DNA from: Candidatus Eiseniibacteriota bacterium
GTDB taxonomy: Bacteria; Eisenbacteria; RBG-16-71-46; CAIMUX01; VGJL01
Assembly: GCA_014729455.1 (NCBI GenBank)
Contig: WJJW01000447.1
Span: 1 to 5,236 of the forward strand
DNA: 5,236 bases
Direction of reading: 5' to 3'
This document shows positions 1-3,904 of this stretch, one piece after another. Every line of letters starts with the position of its first letter. Position 1 is the stretch's first letter. The notes under the pieces are model-generated. The model saw only the letters and a list, made by a program, of their open reading frames with translations, made no database searches and was not told the origin of the DNA. The translations under genes were made by a program, and so were the position numbers.

Positions 1-285
1 CGGACGACCCCGCTCCTGCTTCCCGCGACCGGTGGGGGGCGGCTGCACCTGCGGATCGAGCCGGCCGGCGGGGCCGCTCCGGCGATCGTGCCGCCGGAGG
101 CGGAGGTGGAGACTTCCGGGGCGGGCTTCCGACTCCGGCGGGTGGTGGAGGAGGGAGCGACCGTTCTCGAGCGGGAATGGTCGATCGTCGATCGCCGGAT
201 CGATCCCGAGGAGTATGCCTCCGTCCGGGAGGTCGCCCTGCGGAGGATCGAGGAGACGGGCAACCGGATCCTCGTCCGTCGCTGA
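1..285 (+). CDS. C-terminal fragment of a probable DUF3857/transglutaminase-like protein
   Basis: The reading frame is open from the window edge to a TGA at 283-285, giving 94 visible residues with no start. The fragment begins with an R-T-T-P-L-type strand. It continues with an arginine-rich β-strand section (FRLRRVVEEG around residues 43-52) and a motif reading R-R-I-D-P-E-E-Y-A-S-V-R (about 66-77), followed by a short helix. This arrangement, ending in 'I-x-P-E-E-Y-x-x-(F/V)-R', resembles from memory the C-terminal β-domain of large bacterial DUF3857 plus transglutaminase-core proteins, which are usually exported and several hundred residues long. The papain-like catalytic core would lie upstream and is not visible, so no activity can be claimed. 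There is no clear intrinsic terminator after the stop. The assignment rests on a pattern match to one short region, and another β-rich secreted protein is possible. Confidence 0.6.
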   Translation, partial: RTTPLLLPATGGGRLHLRIEPAGGAAPAIVPPEAEVETSGAGFRLRRVVEEGATVLEREWSIVDRRIDPEEYASVREVALRRIEETGNRILVRR

Positions 286-315
286 TCGGGCGGATCCCTG
301 GAAGTCGCTTTCCTC

Positions 316-344
316 TTGACCTTTCCGGCGGTTTTGCGGACACT
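316..344 (+). promoter_or_regulatory. Possible sigma70-type promoter upstream of the RRM gene
   Basis: TTGACC at 316-321 matches the -35 consensus at five of six positions. With a 17-base spacer, GACACT at 339-344 matches the -10 consensus at only three of six. Transcription would start near 351, just ahead of the hairpin at 358-374. The good -35 box and exact spacing favour it; the poor -10 box keeps confidence low. Confidence 0.35.
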
Positions 345-357
345 CGAACCCGTTCGC

Positions 358-374
358 GGCTGGTGACGCCAGCC
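358..374 (+). promoter_or_regulatory. Perfect 6-bp hairpin near the predicted leader 5' end
   Basis: GGCTGG (358-363) and CCAGCC (369-374) pair perfectly around the 5-base loop TGACG. No U-rich run follows, so it is not an intrinsic terminator. It would sit within about 10 bases of the predicted transcription start, where 5' hairpins commonly protect mRNA from decay. The function is inferred. Confidence 0.4.
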
Positions 375-453
375 AATCTGCCCTCGGTCCGGAGCATGGA
401 GGAACGGGAGCCGCGGCTTCTGCATCCCCCACGAATCAAGGGATCCTACGGTC

Positions 454-466
454 CGACCCACGGTCG
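454..466 (+). promoter_or_regulatory. Small hairpin in the leader with an alternative partner
   Basis: CGACC (454-458) pairs with GGTCG (462-466) around a CAC loop. The longer CGACCC (454-459) could instead pair with GGGTCG at 541-546, which is also the right arm of the 523-554 hairpin. The leader therefore has two mutually exclusive pairings for that arm. A five-pair stem can occur by chance in GC-rich DNA. Confidence 0.25.
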
Positions 467-522
467 TCCTTCGGTATGCCTCTCGATTCGAAGCTGCTCA
501 GCCCGATGTGGTGAAGCAGAGG

Positions 523-554
523 CCGGACTCCGACCCCGCCGGGTCGAGATCCGG
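523..554 (+). promoter_or_regulatory. Leader hairpin, 11 pairs with a 3x3 internal loop
   Basis: CCGGA (523-527) pairs with TCCGG (550-554). CGACCC (531-536) pairs with GGGTCG (541-546). The tetraloop is CGCC. CTC and AGA oppose each other as a symmetric internal loop, with one possible U-G pair. It ends 74 bases before the RRM start codon and is followed by no U-run, so a structural or regulatory role in the mRNA leader is more likely than termination. Confidence 0.4.
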
Positions 555-590
555 AACGGTCCGGTGAGAGGTGCGTTCGATTCGTACGAG

Positions 591-616
591 ACCGGGTTGA
601 GACCGGTTGTCGGTTG
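591..616 (+). repeat. Three imperfect CCGGTTG-like repeats before the ribosome site
   Basis: ACCGGGTTG (591-599), ACCGGTTG (602-609) and TCGGTTG (610-616) lie in quick succession and end 1-2 bases before the Shine-Dalgarno. In RNA this presents three GUUG elements next to the ribosome site. It could be a protein-binding array or chance. Confidence 0.3.
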
Positions 617-617
617 C

Positions 618-624
618 AAGGAGA
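618..624 (+). promoter_or_regulatory. Shine-Dalgarno of the RRM gene
   Basis: AAGGAGA lies four bases before the ATG at 629. It settles the start there rather than at an in-frame TTG at 614, which lies upstream of this site and has no purine-rich sequence of its own. Confidence 0.8.
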
Positions 625-628
625 CAGG

Positions 629-910
629 ATGGGTACCAATCTCTTCGTGGGGAATCTGCCGTATTCGATGACGGACCAGGAGCTGAGCGACCTCTTCGGT
701 CAGGTCGGGGAAGTGGTTTCGGCCCAGATCATCTTCGACAGGATGACCCGACGTTCGCGGGGTTTCGGTTTCGTTCAGATGAAGGACGAGGCCGACGCAT
801 CGGAGGCGATCGAGCGGTTCAACCAGACCAAGGTCATGGGGCGCGCGCTCACCGTCAACGAGGCGAAGCCTCGGACGGAACGTCCCGAAGGAGGAGGCTG
901 GGGAGGCTGA
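629..910 (+). CDS. Small single-RRM RNA-binding protein
   Basis: This gene encodes a 93-residue protein made almost wholly of one RNA recognition motif. RNP2 is L-F-V-G-N-L at residues 5-10 and RNP1 is R-G-F-G-F-V-Q-M at 44-51, so the aromatic residues that stack on RNA (F6, F46, F48) are present. The βαββαβ order is intact, ending near residue 80. A short tail of about 13 residues finishes in a glycine/tryptophan sequence, much shorter than the glycine-rich tails of some cyanobacterial Rbp proteins. Family members bind single-stranded RNA without base pairing, and several are cold-induced; the targets here are unknown. The start is the ATG behind AAGGAGA. The gene ends in tandem in-frame stops, TGA TAG (908-913). 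Its neighbour infA, 79 bases downstream, suggests a translation or cold-adaptation role and possibly one transcript. Confidence 0.93.
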   Translation: MGTNLFVGNLPYSMTDQELSDLFGQVGEVVSAQIIFDRMTRRSRGFGFVQMKDEADASEAIERFNQTKVMGRALTVNEAKPRTERPEGGGWGG

Positions 911-915
911 TAGGC

Positions 916-939
916 GGGACGGGAGACCTCGGGCGGGGG
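916..939 (+). other. G-quadruplex motif after the RRM stop codon
   Basis: Four G-tracts (916-918, 921-923, 931-933, 935-937) are separated by loops of 2, 7 and 1 bases, which fits the G3N1-7 definition on the coding strand and so in the mRNA. It overlaps the left arm of the hairpin at 929-956, so the two folds exclude each other. Such motifs arise by chance in GC-rich genomes, but the position between two genes is notable. Confidence 0.4.
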
Positions 940-956
940 AGCGTTCCCCCTCCCGA
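929..956 (+). promoter_or_regulatory. Strong GC hairpin between the RRM gene and infA
   Basis: T929-A940 folds back on T945-A956. Five pairs (TCGGG with CCCGA), one C/T mismatch (934/951) and six pairs (GGGGGA with TCCCCC) close a GCGT loop. No T-run follows, so it is not a classical intrinsic terminator. It may be a U-less terminator, an attenuator setting infA level, or a 3' stabiliser for the RRM message. It begins 18 bases after the RRM stop and ends 20 bases before the infA ribosome site. Confidence 0.55.
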
Positions 957-975
957 AGCTCCGCGCCGTTCGTCC

Positions 976-984
976 AGGAAGGAG
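976..984 (+). promoter_or_regulatory. Shine-Dalgarno that fixes the TTG start of infA
   Basis: AGGAAGGAG ends five bases before the TTG at 990-992, which is near-ideal spacing. The IF-1 frame has no ATG or GTG between this TTG and Met35, so this site decides that the N-terminal extension is translated. Confidence 0.75.
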
Positions 985-989
985 CCGGT

Positions 990-1286
990 TTGAGGAGACG
1001 CAGGTCGTTTCATCCGAAGAAGCGTCAGAAGAGGAAACCACAGAGGCCGACCGAGGAGACGGGGCCGCAGACGAAAGAGGACGCCATCACCATGGAGGGG
1101 GTGGTCCTCGAGACCCTGCCGAACACGCAGTTCCGCGTCGAGGTCGCCGGAGGACACGTCGTTCTCGCCCACATCTCCGGCAAGATGCGCAAGCACTTCA
1201 TCCGGATCCTCGTCGGGGACAAGGTCCTCGTCGAGCTCTCCCCCTACGATCTCAACCGGGGTCGCATCACCTACCGATACAAGTAG
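990..1286 (+). CDS. infA: Translation initiation factor IF-1 with basic N-terminal extension
   Basis: IF-1 binds the 30S ribosomal A site and, with IF-2 and IF-3, controls initiator tRNA selection. Residues 28-98 match the whole canonical factor of about 72 residues: K-E-D-A-I and M-E-G (29-37), L-P-N-T-Q-F-R-V, H-V-V-L-A-H-I-S-G-K-M-R-K, then the G-D-K-V and P-Y-D-L-N-R-G-R-I-T motifs at the end of the OB fold. The start is TTG at 990, supported by AGGAAGGAG five bases upstream. It adds 27 residues, 11 of them Arg or Lys. The usual initiator Met aligns with Gln27 (CAG), and the next possible start, Met35, would cut into the first β-strand. Five of the seven extension Arg codons are AGG/AGA, while core Arg codons are CGN. 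The RRM gene lies 79 bases upstream. IF-1 identity is near certain; the extension's role is unknown. Confidence 0.96.
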   Translation: MRRRRSFHPKKRQKRKPQRPTEETGPQTKEDAITMEGVVLETLPNTQFRVEVAGGHVVLAHISGKMRKHFIRILVGDKVLVELSPYDLNRGRITYRYK

Positions 1287-1318
1287 AAAGCCGCGGAACG
1301 AGCCGGTTTTCCGGGTGC

Positions 1319-1338
1319 GGGGCGGGGTGCACCGCCTC
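1319..1338 (+). terminator. Weak candidate: GC hairpin after infA, no U-run
   Basis: GGGGCGG (1319-1325) pairs with CCGCCTC (1332-1338), including one G-U pair, around a GGTGCA loop, 32 bases after the infA stop. It lacks a T-run, so it would be at best a U-less terminator. It lies ahead of a likely new promoter, which fits an operon boundary. Confidence 0.3.
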
Positions 1339-1371
1339 CGGCGAACGGATGGACCAGCCGGCAATTGAGAC

Positions 1372-1400
1372 GTGCATGCCGAACGGTCGCGAGCTACAAT
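1372..1400 (+). promoter_or_regulatory. Possible promoter for the ADP-ribosylglycohydrolase gene
   Basis: TACAAT at 1395-1400 matches the -10 consensus at five of six positions. The -35 region at 17-base spacing (GTGCAT, 1372-1377) is poor. A better TTGAGA at 1365-1370 is 24 bases away, too far to be standard. Transcription would begin near 1407. That lies downstream of an in-frame ATG at 1349, which supports the later start of the next gene. Confidence 0.4.
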
Positions 1401-1456
1401 CGGTTCGGGCTTTCGTGCAGCGGTCTCTTTCGGAGGCCGCACGAGGATACGTGCCG

Positions 1457-2407
1457 ATGATTGACCCTCGACGAGTCGTGGGTGGTCTCCTGGGCGTGGC
1501 GGTCGGGGACGCGCTGGGTCTTCCCGTGGAGTTCGAGTCGCGAACGATCCGGCAGCAGGACCCGGTGACCGGGATGCGGGGGGAAGGGGTTCATCTCCAA
1601 CCGGCGGGGACCTGGTCCGACGAGACCTCGCTGACGTTTTGCACCGTCGAGACGCTCCTGCTCAACGATTACTCGGTCGACCGCCTCGGAGAGGCGTTCG
1701 CACGCTGGGTAGAGGAAGGATGGTGGTCTCCGAACGGGAAGGTCTTCGACCTTCCGGAGGAGACCGCCGCGGCGATCGGACGGATCATCCGCGGGATCCC
1801 GGCGACCCAGAGCGGGGCGGCCCCGGGCGAACGCGGGAGCGAAGGAAACGGCGCGCTCGCGCGCTCGCTCCCGATCGCGCTCGCGTTTTCTCGCTGGTCG
1901 ATTCCGCTGATGATCGCCGCGCTCCACGAGTCGTCCGCGATCACCCACCCGAACCCGGTCTGCTTGATGGCTTCCGGAATCTACGGACTCGTGGTCCGGA
2001 ACCTCGCGTTCAAGCGTTCCACACTCTCCGCCTATCGGCGTGCCGCGGAAGATGCGAAGCGGATCTACGTTCGGGAACCGTGGAAGAGCGTCCGAAACCC
2101 CTACCGGAGGTTGCTGCGCGGGACCGTCGGCGAGGTCCCGGAAGGACACATCGTCGCCGATTCGTTCGTCGCCCATACGCTCGAAGCGGCGCTCTGGGCG
2201 ATGCAGAGCACGCGCAGCTTCTCGGACTGCGTCCTGCGCGCGGTCAACCTCGGGGAGGACGCCGACACGGTCGGCGCGGTCGCCGGCGGTCTGGCCGGGG
2301 TCGCCTACGGGATCGAGTCGATTCCCGAGGAGTGGATCGACGCGCTCGCTCGCAAGGACGAGCTGCTCGAGGTCGCGGAGCGGTTTTCGCGCGTGGTCAG
2401 CGCCTGA
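1457..2407 (+). CDS. ADP-ribosylglycohydrolase (DraG/ARH-like) family protein
   Basis: This gene encodes a 316-residue protein of the all-helical, Mg-dependent ADP-ribosylglycohydrolase family, whose members remove ADP-ribose from proteins, nucleic acids or small molecules. Visible motifs are G-G-L-L-G-V-A-V-G-D-A-L-G-L-P-V-E-F (9-26), G-T-W-S-D-E-T-S-L (51-59) and the C-terminal N-L-G-E-D-A-D-T-V-G-A-V-A-G (264-277), whose D268 and D270 would bind metal. The first metal motif is S-D-E-T instead of the common (T/S)-D-D-T, a conservative D-to-E change at E56. The length fits one family domain, with no fused module. The ATG at 1457 was chosen because GAGGA ends nine bases before it and the domain starts almost at once. 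Starts at 1349 or GTG 1451 are less likely: the first would lie upstream of the probable promoter. No ADP-ribosyltransferase or nitrogenase gene is in view, so the substrate is unknown. Confidence 0.85.
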   Translation: MIDPRRVVGGLLGVAVGDALGLPVEFESRTIRQQDPVTGMRGEGVHLQPAGTWSDETSLTFCTVETLLLNDYSVDRLGEAFARWVEEGWWSPNGKVFDLPEETAAAIGRIIRGIPATQSGAAPGERGSEGNGALARSLPIALAFSRWSIPLMIAALHESSAITHPNPVCLMASGIYGLVVRNLAFKRSTLSAYRRAAEDAKRIYVREPWKSVRNPYRRLLRGTVGEVPEGHIVADSFVAHTLEAALWAMQSTRSFSDCVLRAVNLGEDADTVGAVAGGLAGVAYGIESIPEEWIDALARKDELLEVAERFSRVVSA

Positions 2408-2413
2408 GGATCC

Positions 2414-2436
2414 CCGCGGCGCCTTCGCCCCCGCGG
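2414..2436 (+). terminator. Weak candidate: GC hairpin after the ADP-ribosylglycohydrolase gene
   Basis: CCGC (2414-2417) pairs with GCGG (2433-2436), and GGCG (2418-2421) with CGCC (2426-2429), around a CCTT loop with a 3-base bulge. It lies six bases after the stop and lacks a U-run. It could terminate the message or protect its 3' end, but chance pairing is possible at this GC content. Confidence 0.3.
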
Positions 2437-2464
2437 CCGTGCGCCCGGAGAACGCGGTGCGCGC

Positions 2465-2493
2465 TTTTCCGCTGGACGAGCGTGCGCTATCTT
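2465..2493 (+). promoter_or_regulatory. Possible promoter for the VOC/two-component unit
   Basis: TATCTT at 2488-2493 matches the -10 box at four of six positions. TTTTCC at 2465-2470, 17 bases upstream, matches the -35 box at three of six. Transcription would start near 2500, giving a very short leader just before the ribosome site at 2501. The 106-bp gap and the change of function support a separate unit. Confidence 0.35.
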
Positions 2494-2500
2494 CTCCCCC

Positions 2501-2507
2501 GAGGAGG
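2501..2507 (+). promoter_or_regulatory. Strong Shine-Dalgarno of the YdhR-VOC gene
   Basis: GAGGAGG lies six bases before the ATG at 2514 and fixes the start of this gene, excluding the much longer open frame that runs back into the preceding gene. Confidence 0.8.
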
Positions 2508-2513
2508 ACCGGA

Positions 2514-3215
2514 ATGCACGCTCTGGAGCTTCACTGGGATCTCGGGCCGCGGTTCGACGAGGAGTCGCTTCGCCGGAGGATCGAAGAGCGGCGCCGGATC
2601 CACGAACGTCTCGACGGTCTGATCGCCGGGACCTTCTTGATCGACGCCGCGGGCCGCCGGTACGGGGCGTTCACCCTCTGGCGGGAAGAGGCCGACGCGG
2701 AGCGCTTCCTCGCCTCTCCCCTCCACCGCGAGGACCGGGACGCCCTCGGCGATCCAAGCCTCCGGCGCTTCGACGTCCCGGCGTTCGTCGGCCCCGCCTC
2801 GGAGCACGTCGCCGTTCCGCCGGATCGCCCGACGCTCAACCATGCGATGATCTACGTCCGCGACGTCGGCCGCTCTCTGGAGTTCTACGAGAAGCGGCTC
2901 GGCTGCCGCCGGATCGAGACGATGGACGGCTACGCCCGTCTGGAGTCGCCGGGCGGACGAACGACGATCGGGCTCCACCTCGCCGAAAAAGGGCGCAAGC
3001 TGCCGAGCGAGGGGATCCGGCTCTATTTCGAGGTCGACGAACTCGACCGGTTCTGCTCCGCGCTCCGGGAGGCCGGGGTCGCGTTCTTCAAGGATCCGAC
3101 CGACATGCCGTGGGGCTGGCGGCACGCCTATCTGCGCGATCCCGACGGACACGAGATCTCGCTCTACCGAGCGGGAGAGAAGCGTTTTCGAACCACGGAG
3201 ATGAAGCCCGTGTGA
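2514..3215 (+). CDS. Two-domain protein: YdhR/ABM-like domain fused to a VOC (glyoxalase-fold) domain
   Basis: This gene encodes 233 residues with no signal peptide or membrane segment, so the protein is probably cytoplasmic. Residues 1-93 look like a dimeric α+β barrel (YdhR/antibiotic-biosynthesis monooxygenase type): a first strand A-L-E-L-H-W, a charged helix, 'L-I-A-G-T-F-L-I-D', 'Y-G-A-F-T-L-W', a helix, and 'F-D-V-P' near 86-89. Residues 108-219 are a VOC domain: L-N-H-A-M-I-Y-V-R-D, S-L-E-F-Y-E-K-R-L-G, L-Y-F-E-V-D-E-L-D, and R-D-P-D-G-H-E-I-S-L-Y. Candidate metal ligands are H110 and E214, perhaps H155. The usual histidine opening the second VOC module appears to be R169, so a complete metal site is not evident. 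The stop overlaps the response regulator start by one base (TGATG), implying translational coupling. It may be a detoxifying or ring-modifying enzyme, or a ligand-binding accessory. The substrate is not identifiable. Confidence 0.8.
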   Translation: MHALELHWDLGPRFDEESLRRRIEERRRIHERLDGLIAGTFLIDAAGRRYGAFTLWREEADAERFLASPLHREDRDALGDPSLRRFDVPAFVGPASEHVAVPPDRPTLNHAMIYVRDVGRSLEFYEKRLGCRRIETMDGYARLESPGGRTTIGLHLAEKGRKLPSEGIRLYFEVDELDRFCSALREAGVAFFKDPTDMPWGWRHAYLRDPDGHEISLYRAGEKRFRTTEMKPV

Positions 3216-3904
3216 TGGCGGGTCCCGCGCAGCGCGTTCTGGTCGTCGAGGACGAGGAGAAGATCGCGCAGCTCGTCGCGAAGAACCTCCAGGCGATCGG
3301 ACTCGACGTCATCACGGCCGCCGACGGCACGACCGGTCTGCAACGCTTCCGCGACGAGACTCCCGATCTGCTGATCCTCGATCTGATGCTGCCGGGGATC
3401 GACGGGCTCGAGGTCTGCCGCCAGGTCCGCAAGACGAGCCGCGTCCCGATCCTGATGCTCACCGCCCGTCGGTCGCAGTCCGACATCGTTCTCGGTCTCG
3501 AGGTGGGAGCCGACGACTACCTCGTCAAGCCGTTCCACGTCCAGGAGCTCGTCGCGCGGGTCCGCGCCCTGCTCCGCCGCGCCCTGCCGGAGACGGAGGG
3601 ACCGCTCCGTCTCGGAGAGCTGTCGATCGATCCGGCTCGACGGCGTCTCGAACGGGCCGGCGCGCTCATCGAGCTGACGAGCCTCGAGTTCGACCTGCTG
3701 CTGTTCCTCGCCTCGCATCCGGGACGGGTCTTCACGCGGGAGGCGTTGCTCGAGCGGGTCTGGGGCCAGGACCGGGTCGTCGACACCCGAAGCATCGACA
3801 GCCTCGTCAGCCGGCTGCGCAAGAAGATCGAGCGGGACGCGAACCGGCCGCGCTACCTGCAGACCGTCTGGGGAACCGGCTACCGGATGGCGGAGGAAGG
3901 GTGA
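3215..3904 (+). CDS. OmpR/PhoB-family DNA-binding response regulator
   Basis: This gene encodes 229 residues, the normal family length. The receiver domain (7-121) has the acidic pair E12-D13, phosphoacceptor D56 in D-L-L-I-L-D-L-M-L-P-G, T83 in M-L-T-A, the switch aromatic Y102 and K105 in D-Y-L-V-K-P-F. All residues for phosphotransfer are present. The winged-helix output domain (about 129-226) shows L-T-S-L-E-F-D-L-L, V-F-T-R-E-A-L-L-E-R-V-W-G, the recognition helix D-T-R-S-I-D-S-L-V-S-R-L-R-K-K-I and the wing V-W-G-T-G-Y-R. The start is taken as ATG 3215, overlapping the upstream stop by one base. GTG 3212 directly before it is an alternative, and there is no well-spaced Shine-Dalgarno, so coupled reinitiation is likely. 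The 3' end overlaps the kinase start by four bases (GTGA). It is the cognate partner of that kinase; the regulon is unknown. Confidence 0.95.
   Translation: MAGPAQRVLVVEDEEKIAQLVAKNLQAIGLDVITAADGTTGLQRFRDETPDLLILDLMLPGIDGLEVCRQVRKTSRVPILMLTARRSQSDIVLGLEVGADDYLVKPFHVQELVARVRALLRRALPETEGPLRLGELSIDPARRRLERAGALIELTSLEFDLLLFLASHPGRVFTREALLERVWGQDRVVDTRSIDSLVSRLRKKIERDANRPRYLQTVWGTGYRMAEEG
3892..3896 (+). promoter_or_regulatory. Ribosome site of the sensor kinase gene
   Basis: GGAGG inside the end of the response regulator gene lies four bases before the GTG at 3901. It supports that start and the GTGA stop/start overlap. Confidence 0.65.

Larger units (their letters stand above)
286..628 (+). other. 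Gene-free region: promoter plus long structured 5' leader of the RRM gene
   Basis: These 343 bases contain no frame with a credible start, ribosome site and protein-like composition. The open frames that cross it are arginine/serine/proline-rich shadows. It holds a weak sigma70-like promoter near its 5' end and at least three small inverted repeats (358-374, 454-466, 523-554). Just before the RRM gene there is a triplicated GGTTG-like sequence. If the promoter is right, the transcript has a leader of about 275 nt, long for a bacterial gene. Small RRM-protein and cold-shock genes are often controlled through long leaders, so a regulatory RNA is plausible, but no known riboswitch consensus was recognised. 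Confidence 0.5.

Noticed and set aside
436..639. A 67-residue open frame on the - strand in the same gap
   Set aside because: No ribosome site or recognisable motif, and it runs into the RRM gene start. Long antisense frames are common at this GC content.
177..671. A 164-residue open frame on the + strand across the gap before the RRM gene
   Set aside because: It overlaps the end of the first gene and the start of the RRM gene, has no ribosome site, and is rich in Arg, Ser, Gly and Pro as expected from out-of-frame GC-rich DNA.
1071..1073. ACG at the expected IF-1 start as a non-standard initiation codon
   Set aside because: ACG initiation is not established for normal bacterial genes, and the nearest GAGGAG is about 12 bases away, much worse placed than the site serving TTG 990.
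855..1442. A 195-residue minus-strand open frame opposite infA
   Set aside because: It covers the certain infA gene antisense and has shadow-like composition with no domain.
1349..1456. A 36-residue N-terminal extension of the ADP-ribosylglycohydrolase from ATG 1349
   Set aside because: No Shine-Dalgarno precedes 1349, a good -10 box (TACAAT) lies inside the segment, and the family domain starts right after Met 1457.
1571..1609. Possible G-quadruplex in the ADP-ribosylglycohydrolase gene
   Set aside because: The fourth G-tract is too far away (a loop of more than seven bases), so the standard definition is not met.
1850..1885. GCGCTC-rich near-repeat inside the ADP-ribosylglycohydrolase gene
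   Set aside because: It is explained by Ala/Leu/Arg codons of an ordinary helix. The units are irregular and no function is suggested.
3164..3718. Long minus-strand open frames opposite the response regulator gene
   Set aside because: They are antisense shadows of a gene with full conserved receiver motifs, and no ribosome sites or domains were seen.
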